From the NCBI GenBank assembly GCA_026702845.1, contig JADCLS010000004.1, positions 124,001-188,000 on the forward strand: a stretch of DNA of 64,000 bases. The letters are read 5' to 3'. The translations under genes and the position numbers were made by a program. The DNA comes from Candidatus Heimdallarchaeota archaeon (GTDB lineage Archaea > Asgardarchaeota > Heimdallarchaeia > Heimdallarchaeales > Kariarchaeaceae). Shown in pieces: positions 49,164 to 56,492 of this stretch (the stretch's first letter is position 1; the number at the start of each line of letters is the position of its first letter). A model generated the notes under the pieces. The model was not told where the DNA came from. It saw only the letters and a list, made by a program, of their open reading frames with translations, and made no database searches.

Positions 49164-50006
49164 ATGTATATAATGGGTCCTAAACCTCAATCTATCTACA
49201 TAAGTGATGTTTCATTGATCATTTCTAGTAGAAATAGCCATTGTATGACATGCAAAGAACCGATCGAGGTTGGAAAATTATATGTAAGTATCATTAATTC
49301 TAAGTCTAATCACCATTTAGAATGCATTAAACATATAGATGCTGTAATAGTGATTAGGATCCCCCCCTTTAAAAATAAATCAAGTATTCTCTATTATGAT
49401 ATTTATTACCCAATAGAATTCATAAATCGAAATGGTGATTGTAAATACTGTTCTCGCAGATCCTTTAGTAATGAATTATTTCTTACTTGGTCAAGGCATA
49501 ACGATAGTACTCCATTATTTGCTCACATATACTGTATCTTATCAAATAACAGATTTGTTTATGGGATAGTAAAGATATTTTCATTAAAGTTAAATGGCAC
49601 AATTAATAAAGATTTGTTCCTCAATTCTCAAAACTTAGAATCATTTAATTCTATTGATGTAAAAATCCAAACCCTGGTATTATCAAGATTATCTATTCAA
49701 GAAATGCAAAATATTAAAATAAATCAATCACCTAGATTTATCATATTTGATAATTCATTATCTTTGGAAAATATTCTCAAACTTGAAATCCCGTTTAATG
49801 ATGATAACTTAGAATATGTAAGAATAATAATTTCTGATGCCCCCATTGCAATCCCTGATCGTAAAATGTTTTCTGTAAAAAGAAATATCAAATCGAAATT
49901 TAAAAATCTTAAACAAATTTGGATAAATCAATATGTAATATATTTTAATTCTGACCACATATGTCATCGAAGATTTTCAGAACAGATTTCAAAATACATA
50001 ATATAG
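49164..50006 (+). CDS. Protein with two CxxC/HxxC zinc-finger motifs
   Basis: 280 aa, no membrane segment. Two zinc sites are visible: C27-x2-C30-x20-H51-x2-C54 with an intervening PIEVGKLYVSI, and C93-x2-C96-x24-H121-x2-C124. The order CxxC then HxxC with a beta hairpin between resembles PARP-type and related treble-clef fingers, though the loops are shorter than in eukaryotic PARP. The C-terminal 150 residues are alpha/beta-like and unrecognised. Expected to bind nucleic acid or act in a protein complex. It starts at ATG 49164, preceded by AGGATG as a possible Shine-Dalgarno site, which suits a second cistron after the mini-protein gene. Confidence 0.55.
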   Translation: MYIMGPKPQSIYISDVSLIISSRNSHCMTCKEPIEVGKLYVSIINSKSNHHLECIKHIDAVIVIRIPPFKNKSSILYYDIYYPIEFINRNGDCKYCSRRSFSNELFLTWSRHNDSTPLFAHIYCILSNNRFVYGIVKIFSLKLNGTINKDLFLNSQNLESFNSIDVKIQTLVLSRLSIQEMQNIKINQSPRFIIFDNSLSLENILKLEIPFNDDNLEYVRIIISDAPIAIPDRKMFSVKRNIKSKFKNLKQIWINQYVIYFNSDHICHRRFSEQISKYII

Positions 50007-50128
50007 ACAAATTATCGGGTAGTCTTTTTCTATATTTGTTCTGTTATCTCAAGATACTCTATCCACAAAAATTGATACGATTTTTATAAATAAATTCATT
50101 CTTTGAATTTTGTCCATTCAATCTCGTT

Positions 50129-50899
50129 TTAACTATGTAAATCATTTAATTGTAACTTAAGCTTTTTTATTAAAATACTCAAAGTTGAGGTTGGGATATC
50201 TAATGTTTCATCAATATTAGAATAAGTAAGTATTGGCTGTATATTATATTCAAGACATATTTTTTTATCTGCTAAGTAAATCATAGCACTCATCAGAGTA
50301 GCTGCTCTACTCCCAGAGTGTATATTTTCACTTATATATTTCTCAATGATTAAACACTGGTGTTGGAGCTTGGTAATATATGATGAAAAATCAAAAGAAA
50401 GTTCTTTCATAGAAAATGATTGATAAATATCCACACTGTTTTTAATTTTCTTCAACATTATTGATAGATAATCCAGGGGTCTTTTGATAGTAGTATTATG
50501 GAATTCTATTTTCAAATTTTTTGAAACCCGATTTATTTCTCTTATTGAAAATCCAAATCTTTCAGAAATAATATTAAATAATTGTCTGTGGCTTTGCTCT
50601 ACGATTCCATTTTCCTTTAAGATATAAATAATAGATATTGACATTATCAGTTGTCCATCATTGAAATTATTTCGCTTTAGTAGCTTCAAGTAAAAATTAT
50701 GAATTGTATTTTCAATTGATTTTTTTAGATACATCTGTTGTGAAAAGTACTCTAGAACAATCAAACCTTCTGAGACATCTACTTGGTCTGTATGATATAA
50801 TTGTTGACTAGAAAGTGTATCACCATTTCCCTTCTGTTCCATTCCGACCACTTCGATATTACTTTCGTGTATTATTAAATCCTTGCACTTCTTTGGCAT
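50129..50899 (-). CDS. Divergent TFB/TFIIB-like protein without a zinc ribbon
   Basis: 256 aa. Two cyclin-like repeats: residues about 60-140 (NFNDGQLIMSISIIYILKEN, QLFNIISERFGFSIREINRV) and 155-255, whose SGSRAATLMSAMIYLADKK corresponds to the SPAGLAAAALYLAS helix of TFB, followed by a helix-turn-helix-like end (TYSNIDETLDIPTSTLSILI). The N-terminal 45 residues contain no CxxC ribbon and no B-reader, so recruitment of RNA polymerase would differ from normal TFB. Could be a specialised initiation factor or a repressor that competes for TBP/BRE. TATA (CTTATATAG, 50921-50930) lies 27 bp upstream of ATG 50899. A second such protein is at 61998. Confidence 0.65.
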   Translation of the reverse strand: MPKKCKDLIIHESNIEVVGMEQKGNGDTLSSQQLYHTDQVDVSEGLIVLEYFSQQMYLKKSIENTIHNFYLKLLKRNNFNDGQLIMSISIIYILKENGIVEQSHRQLFNIISERFGFSIREINRVSKNLKIEFHNTTIKRPLDYLSIMLKKIKNSVDIYQSFSMKELSFDFSSYITKLQHQCLIIEKYISENIHSGSRAATLMSAMIYLADKKICLEYNIQPILTYSNIDETLDIPTSTLSILIKKLKLQLNDLHS

Positions 50900-50920
50900 T
50901 AAAAATTAAAATCAAAAAAA

Positions 50921-50930
50921 TCTATATAAG
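50921..50930 (-). promoter_or_regulatory. TATA box of the TFB-like gene
   Basis: The minus strand reads ACTTATATAG about 27 bp upstream of ATG 50899, followed by a T-rich stretch. Confidence 0.5.
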
Positions 50931-51108
50931 TAAAAAAAAATGTAATCAAGTCAAATTTCTCAAATTCAATTGAAATTATTATTATCATGATGAAAAATAA
51001 AATTAGGAAATAATGAATACTAATCTGCGCCTTACTAATAAAAAGGGCCTACTCTTAAAATTATCAATAATTTTATTCCATAATAGCATTTATTATGGTT
51101 AACTTTAC
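50931..51108. other. AT-rich gene-free stretch before the tandem units
   Basis: No gene or clear element. It contains A-runs and T-runs only; the 119-bp units start directly after it. Confidence 0.5.
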
Positions 51109-51144
51109 ACTTTCCCTTTTAATCCTCTTAATTAATTCAACCAA

Positions 51145-51219
51145 TGATTGAATACCCATCCGCGGTATGAATGCTCAGACCTGATAGTGCCCATTGAATA
51201 CAATTAAGATCTTTTTTTT
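51145..51219 (+). ncRNA. Candidate small RNA, tandem copy 1
   Basis: Predicted to start about 25 bp after the TATA-like box near 51115-51124 and to end in the T8 run 51212-51219, giving roughly 70 nt. ATACC and GGTAT pair as a hairpin around CATCCGC, and the next positions outwards are a tandem A-G/G-A mismatch, a kink-turn-like feature. The elements ATGATTGA and CTGA are near to, but not exact, boxes C and D. Identity unknown. Confidence 0.45.
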
Positions 51220-51263
51220 GTTATTTTACTTTCCCTTATAATCCTCTTAATTAATTCAGCCAA

Positions 51264-51338
51264 TGATTGAATACCCATCCGCGGTATGAATGCTCAGACC
51301 TGATAGTGCTAATCGAATACAATTAAGATCTTTTTTTT
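51264..51338 (+). ncRNA. Candidate small RNA, tandem copy 2
   Basis: Same layout as copy 1, with TATA-like CCTTATAATCC and T8 end at 51331-51338. The segment after CTGATAGTG differs (CTAATCGAATAC). Confidence 0.45.
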
Positions 51339-51382
51339 GTTATTTTACTTTCCCTTATAATCCTCTTAATTAATTCAGCCAA

Positions 51383-51456
51383 TGATTGAATACCCATCCG
51401 CGGTATGAATGCTCAGACCTGATAGTGCCCATCGAATGCAATTAAGATCTTTTTTT
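51383..51456 (+). ncRNA. Candidate small RNA, tandem copy 3
   Basis: Same layout, with T7 end at 51450-51456. Its 3' end overlaps the last codons of the convergent gene ending at 51442. Confidence 0.45.
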
Positions 51457-52059
51457 ATTGAAATTCATGTACAATAAATTATACATCCGCTCTTTATCTA
51501 TACAGAAATATGCAGAATATAGGGATGAAATTCCAGGAATAGTAAATTCTTCAGGAAAATAATCATTTAAAGCAAATGCAAGTGAAATAAATTCCTGAAA
51601 ATATTGTCTATTCAGGTGAGGAATAACATCCAGATGCTTTCTAATCTCAGAAATTTCAATTTCAGAGAAATCCATTTTCTTCAGGAGGTTAATACACCTC
51701 TTTTCCAAGTTATATTTGAAATACTCTGATCCTGGATCCATAATACTTCCATTGCTAATCAAAAATTTTCTTTCAGCTTCCAATCTTCCTGAAACAGAGA
51801 AAGTATTGAGTATCAAACGCAAATCAATATTCATCAATGATCTTCTTGCTCTGTCCTGAGCAACTAAACAAAACCGAATAGAATTGGTGGAATAATCTTC
51901 ACATAACATTTTTTCCAGTTTCTTTGAATCATACATTCGAACTTTTAGTGCTAGTGAGTGATTGAATTCAGATAGTTTGTTGATATAATCTTCTGGAAAC
52001 CAAGTATCTTCATTCTCCGATTTTGATTGGGGAAGATGATCTATTTTACTCCTACTCAT
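51442..52059 (-). CDS. Hypothetical helical protein
   Basis: 205 aa, predominantly helical, no signal or membrane segment, no recognised motif. ATG 52059 (MSRSKIDHLPQ) is chosen because TATA (minus TACTTAAATACT, 52083-52094) is about 30 bp upstream of it; the alternative ATG at 52080 is only 9 bp from that box. The last six codons lie inside the third 119-bp unit. Confidence 0.6.
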   Translation of the reverse strand: MSRSKIDHLPQSKSENEDTWFPEDYINKLSEFNHSLALKVRMYDSKKLEKMLCEDYSTNSIRFCLVAQDRARRSLMNIDLRLILNTFSVSGRLEAERKFLISNGSIMDPGSEYFKYNLEKRCINLLKKMDFSEIEISEIRKHLDVIPHLNRQYFQEFISLAFALNDYFPEEFTIPGISSLYSAYFCIDKERMYNLLYMNFNKKRS

Positions 52060-52082
52060 CTTAGAGAGTAATATTTTCAATT

Positions 52083-52094
52083 AGTATTTAAGTA
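52083..52094 (-). promoter_or_regulatory. TATA box of the hypothetical gene
   Basis: TACTTAAATACT on the minus strand, one of several near-identical TATTTAAG-type boxes in this region. Confidence 0.5.
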
Positions 52095-52226
52095 AAAAAT
52101 ATTAATCTTCTTTTCCTTTTTTCCTTTTTTCAATTTTCATCTTAAGGGAGATTCACTTCTCCTCAACTCTTAAGATAAATGTATAGATGAAGAAAAAGGT
52201 GATACACGCAACTATCAGGTGTCCAA

Positions 52227-52793
52227 TCATGTCATCGCCTCGCATTCCACCTTTAGCCCATTGGTATAGGAAATATCAAGGGGTAGGACCTGTGCATTGG
52301 CCAGTGGGATATTTGGTTTCTCAATTCCATATAATCCCTTTATGATGGCATTGATCACTCCAGAATGTGTGTAGATGAGTGCAGTTTCATGCTGGTAATC
52401 CTGCATATAGCGGATGATTAGTGATAAGCCCCAGGTTACCCTTCTGCCAAATTCTGATACTGATTCCCCATCATGGCCGTTATACTCATAATCCTTGAAA
52501 ATTCTCTTCCACTCCTCGGTTTTGGTAACTTCTAGGAGTGGTTTTCCCTCGAGAATTCCAAAATTCATCTCTTTTAATTGTTCCATCTCGATGAAGTAAT
52601 CGGAGCTGCTTAGTTCCCTGGTCTCAATACATCGTTTGCTTGGTGAGCAAAACACAATACTTACATCTGGATCTAGCTTCATATTCTGAGCCTGTTGCCT
52701 TCCCTTCTTGGAGAGAGGAGGATCCTGCCAACCCTGGAGAAGCCCCCTCTCATTCATGGTGCTTTCTGCGTGACGAATTAGGTATAATCGCAT
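52227..52793 (-). CDS. Histidine phosphatase family protein (phosphoglycerate-mutase-like)
   Basis: 188 aa, cytoplasmic. The N-terminal LYLIRHAES carries the phosphorylated histidine (His8), followed by GWQDPPLSKKGRQQA, the acid/donor region LKEMNFGILEG and the second active-site histidine in LIYTHSGVINA. The short length and motifs fit the CobC/PhoE/GpmB group of phosphatases; the substrate cannot be told. TATA GGTATTTAAGGA (52814-52825) lies 26 bp before the ATG. Confidence 0.9.
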   Translation of the reverse strand: MRLYLIRHAESTMNERGLLQGWQDPPLSKKGRQQAQNMKLDPDVSIVFCSPSKRCIETRELSSSDYFIEMEQLKEMNFGILEGKPLLEVTKTEEWKRIFKDYEYNGHDGESVSEFGRRVTWGLSLIIRYMQDYQHETALIYTHSGVINAIIKGLYGIEKPNIPLANAQVLPLDISYTNGLKVECEAMT

Positions 52794-52813
52794 GGGGATG
52801 CAATGTACATTTT

Positions 52814-52825
52814 GGTATTTAAGGA
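52814..52825 (-). promoter_or_regulatory. TATA box of the histidine phosphatase gene
   Basis: Plus-strand GGTATTTAAGGA, that is TCCTTAAATACC on the coding strand, centred 26 bp upstream of ATG 52793. Confidence 0.55.
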
Positions 52826-52932
52826 AAAAAATTCAAAATATCTTGCAATGTGCGTTCCTCTCTGATTTTCAGAGCTTCAACCTCAATCCATTCTGATCTG
52901 TTCCTGTAGAACATATTTTTTGGTAGTAGGTT

Positions 52933-52943
52933 GCAAATATAAG
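52933..52943 (+). promoter_or_regulatory. TATA box preceding the GC-rich element
   Basis: GCAAATATAAG is a good archaeal TATA box. It lies about 25-30 bp upstream of the point where base composition changes sharply to GC-rich, as expected for an RNA gene or leader starting near 52966. Confidence 0.5.
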
Positions 52944-52965
52944 GTTTTGGTATTTAAGGTAATTA

Positions 52966-53101
52966 AAGGGTGGAGACCCCGAATTCACTTGATTTTGGGC
53001 TTAGGTTCTCCAGGGTCTCCGAGGGGCCGTTCGATCAGTGGTCCAGTTGGTCCATCAGATCGATGGCGAGGTCCGCGAGGCCTCCAGCCGACCCTGTTTT
53101 T
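52966..53101 (+). ncRNA. Candidate structured RNA or leader, GC-rich, with two competing stems
   Basis: About 135 bp of GC-rich sequence in an AT-rich surrounding. Perfect stem 1: GGAGACCC (52972-52979) with GGGTCTCC (53013-53020). Perfect stem 2: CAGGGTC (53011-53017) with GACCCTG (53090-53096), followed directly by TTTTT (53097-53101). The stems share 53013-53017 and exclude each other. Stem 2 can be extended inside by GGGGCC with GGCCTC, and CCATC/GATGG forms another small hairpin. It does not fit tRNA, 5S, SRP or RNase P RNA as far as I can judge. It ends 127 bp before the LRR gene, so it is either a free RNA or an attenuator-like leader. Confidence 0.55.
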
Positions 53102-53193
53102 CAGCCCCCAATTATATATCTTTAGCTCCGCATCCTAACTTTTGTAATTTTCAATAAATCTCATTAATGTTCACATTTATGATACAGTCTCAG

Positions 53194-53218
53194 ACATCCT
53201 AAAATATCCCTCTAATAA
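53194..53218 (+). repeat. 25-bp direct repeat, copy 1, containing the LRR gene's TATA box
   Basis: The 25 bp starting ACATCCTAAAATATCCC are identical to 55289-55313. The central TAAAATAT is about 25 bp before ATG 53228 and is the likely TATA box of the LRR gene. Confidence 0.75.
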
Positions 53219-53227
53219 TTTATATTA

Positions 53228-55123
53228 ATGGATTTTGATCGTGCAAGGAATATTATCGATCTTGAGATAAAGATGCTGGGTATCAATATAGATTACTCCT
53301 TGGAAAGAGAGGAAGGAAAAATTATCTTGAATATAAATCGTATCCATGAGATATACCCCACATCAATAGCCGATGTGAAGGTAAACACGCTCAAACTATC
53401 TGGGAGAATAACTAAGATCCCAGAAAATTTCGCTCATCCTGATTTTTTAAATGAGTTATACGTGGATCTGATAAATCTGGAAACATTACCAGATCTTAGC
53501 AGATATTCAAATCTCAAACAAATCCATATCAATAAAAGTAAGATTACTGCTTTACCAAGATTGCATGAATCCATTGAATTTATATCTGCTCACAACTGTA
53601 GAATTGAGAGAATTGAGAATGAGATGTTAAGTTTACCAAATTTACGATACATTTGCATCCATGGAAACCCCGATATAATAATCTCAGCTCATAAATGTGT
53701 GGAGTTTTTGGCCAAAGGAGCTATTATTGGTATCCCTGATCTTTATGAGGAGATAGACACCATATTGTCTAATCTTGAGTACAGTGATGATAATCGTATA
53801 CCCTATGAAAAAAATATACCCGCACGAGAGCTTCAGGTATTGAATCTATTTCATTCAATTGTGGAGACTGAAAAACATGATAAAGGAAGATATTCCCTTG
53901 AGGATCTTAGTGATAACTGGGACTATGCCAAGAATGTCTATGCCTATGCCATAAGAGGTGGTCATGTACGTCGAATCATTTGTAGAAGCAATTTCAATCT
54001 ATCCTCATTGAATCAACTAAAGAAATTGGAATTACTAGATCTCAGAAGCATGAAGGCTCAATTTTTATCAGAATTACATGAAGTAGAGAAATTATACTGG
54101 TCAGGACCGATTGATATTAGCTTGTCACATATGAAAAAAATGCGTGATTTGAGCTTAGAGGGATTAATTTCCCAGGATACGATGAATTCAATTCCAGATC
54201 TGACTAATTTGAAAAAATTGGTATTAAGAGAATATACACCAAAAAACACACGATATGATATGAAATTACCTGAGGACATTGGCAGGTTGGTTAATCTTAG
54301 AACTCTTATCCTCTCAAGAATGAGACTTGATGGGCTCCCAGAGAGTGTGAAATATCTTAAGAGACTAGAAATATTGGATATCAGGGTACCTGGAATCAAG
54401 GAAATTCCTGCTGGATTAGGTGATTTACCGAATCTGAAGAGATTGCTTACATATAAAGTAACAATCCCAAACAAGGTTTATAATCGGCTACTGAAAAATC
54501 GTAATAAGGAATTACTTCATATCTCTTCCTCGCTTTGGACCTATTCTAGAAACTATTACTGGGATATACAATGTGAGAAGTGTAATACCCCTACCAAGGT
54601 AGCTATTTGCACCCAGGAGGTTAAATTCAAGCAAAACGAGCTGAAAGATCTTCCAAGAAGAGCATTTGTAACAGATAAATTACTATCTCTTTTAGAAGAG
54701 GAAGGTATATCAAGCATTGATGAATTGAAGAAAATCGATTTGAATCTACTTAAGAAAATTGGATTTAGTTTAAATGAAATTGAACGAGTAAACAAGGTGT
54801 TGAAAGTTATGTTGCAAGAAAATCAGAAATCCCCTCTCTCTATTGCTATATTGAATCTCTATTCAGGATATCAAATTGATGAATATTTAAAGGATGAACT
54901 TGAAATTAAAGGATATTATGAAAATAAAAAAGGTTTTTGTTGTCTCGAATGCAAAGAAATCATTAGTAAGGATAAGATTTCTTATGATTTTATTGGAAAA
55001 GATGGTGATTGGTACAAGAAACATCGATACAATGGAGAATTCCAGGATGATGATGAATACTGGGAGTGGAATAATCATAATTTTATTGGCTTAGATATTT
55101 TTCAAGATCTTGTGATTTTATAG
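53228..55123 (+). CDS. Leucine-rich-repeat protein with C-terminal cysteine pairs
   Basis: 631 aa, cytoplasmic. Leucine-rich repeats are visible in two blocks: residues about 55-150 (LKLSGRITKIPENF, LYVDLINLETLPDLS, IHINKSKITALP) and about 250-410 (LLDLRSMKAQ, LRTLILSRMRLDGLPESV, LEILDIRVPGIKEIPAGLGDL). They have the LxxLxLxxxxLxxLP form of the PxxxL-type LRRs. The C-terminal third is helical with two cysteine groups, CEKC near residue 450 and CCLEC near 575, which may bind zinc. A helix-hairpin-helix-like stretch (LLSLLEEEGISSIDELKKID) lies between. Likely a protein-interaction platform. It is framed by 25-bp direct repeats. Confidence 0.75.
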   Translation: MDFDRARNIIDLEIKMLGINIDYSLEREEGKIILNINRIHEIYPTSIADVKVNTLKLSGRITKIPENFAHPDFLNELYVDLINLETLPDLSRYSNLKQIHINKSKITALPRLHESIEFISAHNCRIERIENEMLSLPNLRYICIHGNPDIIISAHKCVEFLAKGAIIGIPDLYEEIDTILSNLEYSDDNRIPYEKNIPARELQVLNLFHSIVETEKHDKGRYSLEDLSDNWDYAKNVYAYAIRGGHVRRIICRSNFNLSSLNQLKKLELLDLRSMKAQFLSELHEVEKLYWSGPIDISLSHMKKMRDLSLEGLISQDTMNSIPDLTNLKKLVLREYTPKNTRYDMKLPEDIGRLVNLRTLILSRMRLDGLPESVKYLKRLEILDIRVPGIKEIPAGLGDLPNLKRLLTYKVTIPNKVYNRLLKNRNKELLHISSSLWTYSRNYYWDIQCEKCNTPTKVAICTQEVKFKQNELKDLPRRAFVTDKLLSLLEEEGISSIDELKKIDLNLLKKIGFSLNEIERVNKVLKVMLQENQKSPLSIAILNLYSGYQIDEYLKDELEIKGYYENKKGFCCLECKEIISKDKISYDFIGKDGDWYKKHRYNGEFQDDDEYWEWNNHNFIGLDIFQDLVIL

Positions 55124-55187
55124 TCAGACCAATTCCTCTTCATCTCTCAAATTCTCGATATGGTGAATCTCCACAAATTCTGCCTCT

Positions 55188-55287
55188 TTTATTCTTGACT
55201 ATCGCTTATGAATCCTTATTATTATGGTCACTGGTGCCAGAAGACAAGTACTTACTATCAAATATCCCATTTCCTTTGACATTCTAA
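55188..55287 (-). pseudogene. 100-bp direct repeat copy A: remnant of the C-terminus of a 56404-type gene
   Basis: 99 of 100 positions match 56393-56492. On the minus strand it still encodes the last 28 codons of that gene (MSKEMGYLIVSTCLLAPVTI and the end IHKR); the single change is silent (GGG to GGA). There is no gene body upstream of it, so it is a fragment left by duplication or insertion. Confidence 0.85.
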
Positions 55288-55288
55288 A

Positions 55289-55313
55289 ACATCCTAAAAT
55301 ATCCCTCTAATAA
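55289..55313 (+). repeat. 25-bp direct repeat, copy 2
   Basis: Identical to 53194-53218, the promoter of the LRR gene, but with no start codon at the proper distance. It begins 2 bp after the 100-bp repeat copy A. Confidence 0.75.
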
Positions 55314-55494
55314 ATAATTTAATTTTTCACTTAATTTAAGAAAATTCTCTTTCTTGTCATAATCAGTCAATTTACTCCAATTAATCATAATTAATAAAAT
55401 GATCTTTTTTAATAAATACTTTATCATCCTACACTTGCTAATTATTTCAAATTTGAATACTACAAAAAGAGTTAGAATAGAAAATATTTGATAT

Positions 55495-56313
55495 TCAATG
55501 CTTATGACCACATTTCAATTCTAATTTGTTTTTCTTGTCATGACAGCTATTACAGATGACAGTCAGATTGGAAATTGTGTTATTTCCTCCGCACTGACGC
55601 TCAACAATGTGATCTACAGTTAAATCCCCTTCAGTATTACATATCACACATTTATTGTATAATCTCATCATCACCTGTCGCATTATGAGAAAACCCTGTT
55701 CCTGATCAAGTATGATGGTATCTTCATACATATCTGCAAACTGTAGGAGTTCAATTTCTGATAATTTGTCAAGATATTTTTCCAATTCACCTCTATAAGA
55801 ATCAAAGCTTGAAACAACATAATTATCTGCAACTTTCATCCGATATTTATTAATCCGTTTGGCCGATGGAAATACGGTTAGAAGTCTGGTTATCAGCACT
55901 TGATCTCCATCAATTATTCGTATCCTGAAATTCTTCACAATAAAATTATAAATATCCACTTTCTGGCATTTGTAGAAGTGATTCCAGAATGTGATAACAT
56001 ACTTTAAATCCTGTGGTGTCTTTATCTCCTGTCTGATTTTTCTACTCCTAGCAAACATGATCATATTTGCAATCATTGAAATATAATTCTTAGCCATTTC
56101 TTGTTTGAAATATGGTTTCAGGGCAAATAATTTCTTCATGTGGGGAGTGATGGTATTGAAATCCTTTAATTTCAATCCAGAAATCAATCCCTCAAAGAAT
56201 GCATAGTAATTGTCTATATACCCCAGCTCATCTAACAGCTGTCTTGTTGGCAATATACTCTCTCTTCGATATTTCTTACCTCTGGTTTTGGCTTGATTTC
56301 TCGATAAACCCAT
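55495..56313 (-). CDS. HNH endonuclease family protein
   Basis: 272 aa. The C-terminus holds a full HNH/McrA-like zinc-finger nuclease: C-V-I-C, then the catalytic histidine in LTVDHIVERQCGG, the Asn in NNTISNLTVICNSCHDKKN (with the CxxC that closes the zinc site and the final His). The N-terminal 210 residues are helical and unrecognised; similar proteins can be restriction, homing or repair nucleases. ATG 56313 has TATA (GGATATTTAAC, 56335-56345) 26 bp upstream. It sits between two 100-bp direct repeats, as if it had been inserted as a unit. Confidence 0.85.
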   Translation of the reverse strand: MGLSRNQAKTRGKKYRRESILPTRQLLDELGYIDNYYAFFEGLISGLKLKDFNTITPHMKKLFALKPYFKQEMAKNYISMIANMIMFARSRKIRQEIKTPQDLKYVITFWNHFYKCQKVDIYNFIVKNFRIRIIDGDQVLITRLLTVFPSAKRINKYRMKVADNYVVSSFDSYRGELEKYLDKLSEIELLQFADMYEDTIILDQEQGFLIMRQVMMRLYNKCVICNTEGDLTVDHIVERQCGGNNTISNLTVICNSCHDKKNKLELKCGHKH

Positions 56314-56392
56314 ATGTATGCTTATTGCTTGAGTGTTAAATATCCTTTTTCTGTTAGTTGATTAAGAAATAGATTTTAAAGTTTATTTGAGC

Positions 56393-56492
56393 TTTATTCT
56401 TGACTATCGCTTATGAATCCTTATTATTATGGTCACTGGTGCCAGAAGACAAGTACTTACTATCAAATACCCCATTTCCTTTGACATTCTAA
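56393..56492 (-). repeat. 100-bp direct repeat copy B
   Basis: Covers the 3' end of the 56404 gene (last codons and stop). The spacing to copy A is 1205 bp, and the HNH gene is the only gene between them. Confidence 0.9.

Larger units (their letters stand above)
51109..51456 (+). repeat. Three tandem 119-bp units, candidate small RNA genes
   Basis: Unit starts are at 51109, 51228 and 51347, an exact 119-bp period, and the third unit ends at its oligo-T. The units are nearly identical; differences cluster in the region before the terminal T-run. Each has a TATA-like CCTTATAATCC (CCTTTTAATCC in unit 1), about 25 bp of spacer, a GC-richer core around CCATCCGCGGTATGAATG, and a final run of 7-8 T after AAGATC. 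Confidence 0.92.
55124..55494. other. Repeat-containing gap between LRR and HNH genes
   Basis: 371 bp. It holds the 100-bp direct repeat copy A, the 25-bp repeat copy 2 and an AT-rich tail. A 75-codon minus-strand frame runs through the tail but depends on a GTG start inside the HNH gene and has no gene-like features. Confidence 0.55.

Noticed and set aside
51145..51219. Regular box C/D sRNA
   Set aside because: ATGATTGA is not RTGATGA and only one good CTGA is placed near the middle, so I keep the call as RNA of unknown class.
51109..51456. CRISPR array
   Set aside because: The 119-bp units are nearly identical over their full length; there are no short repeats with unique spacers.
52966..53101. 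tRNA or intron-containing tRNA
   Set aside because: GTTCGATC resembles a T-loop, and GTCCAGTTGGTCC a D-arm, but the flanking bases do not form the T-stem, anticodon stem or acceptor stem.
52920..53138. 72-codon plus-strand frame over the GC-rich element
   Set aside because: The predicted sequence is Arg/Gly/Pro-rich low-quality protein caused by GC-rich DNA, and the perfect stems with T5 end explain the segment better as RNA.
53228..55123. LRR-type effector or receptor with membrane anchor
   Set aside because: There is no signal peptide and no membrane span in the 631 residues, so it should be cytoplasmic.
55284..55511. 75-codon minus-strand frame after the HNH gene
   Set aside because: It needs a GTG start inside the HNH gene, ends in the 25-bp repeat and has only AT-rich composition-driven sequence.
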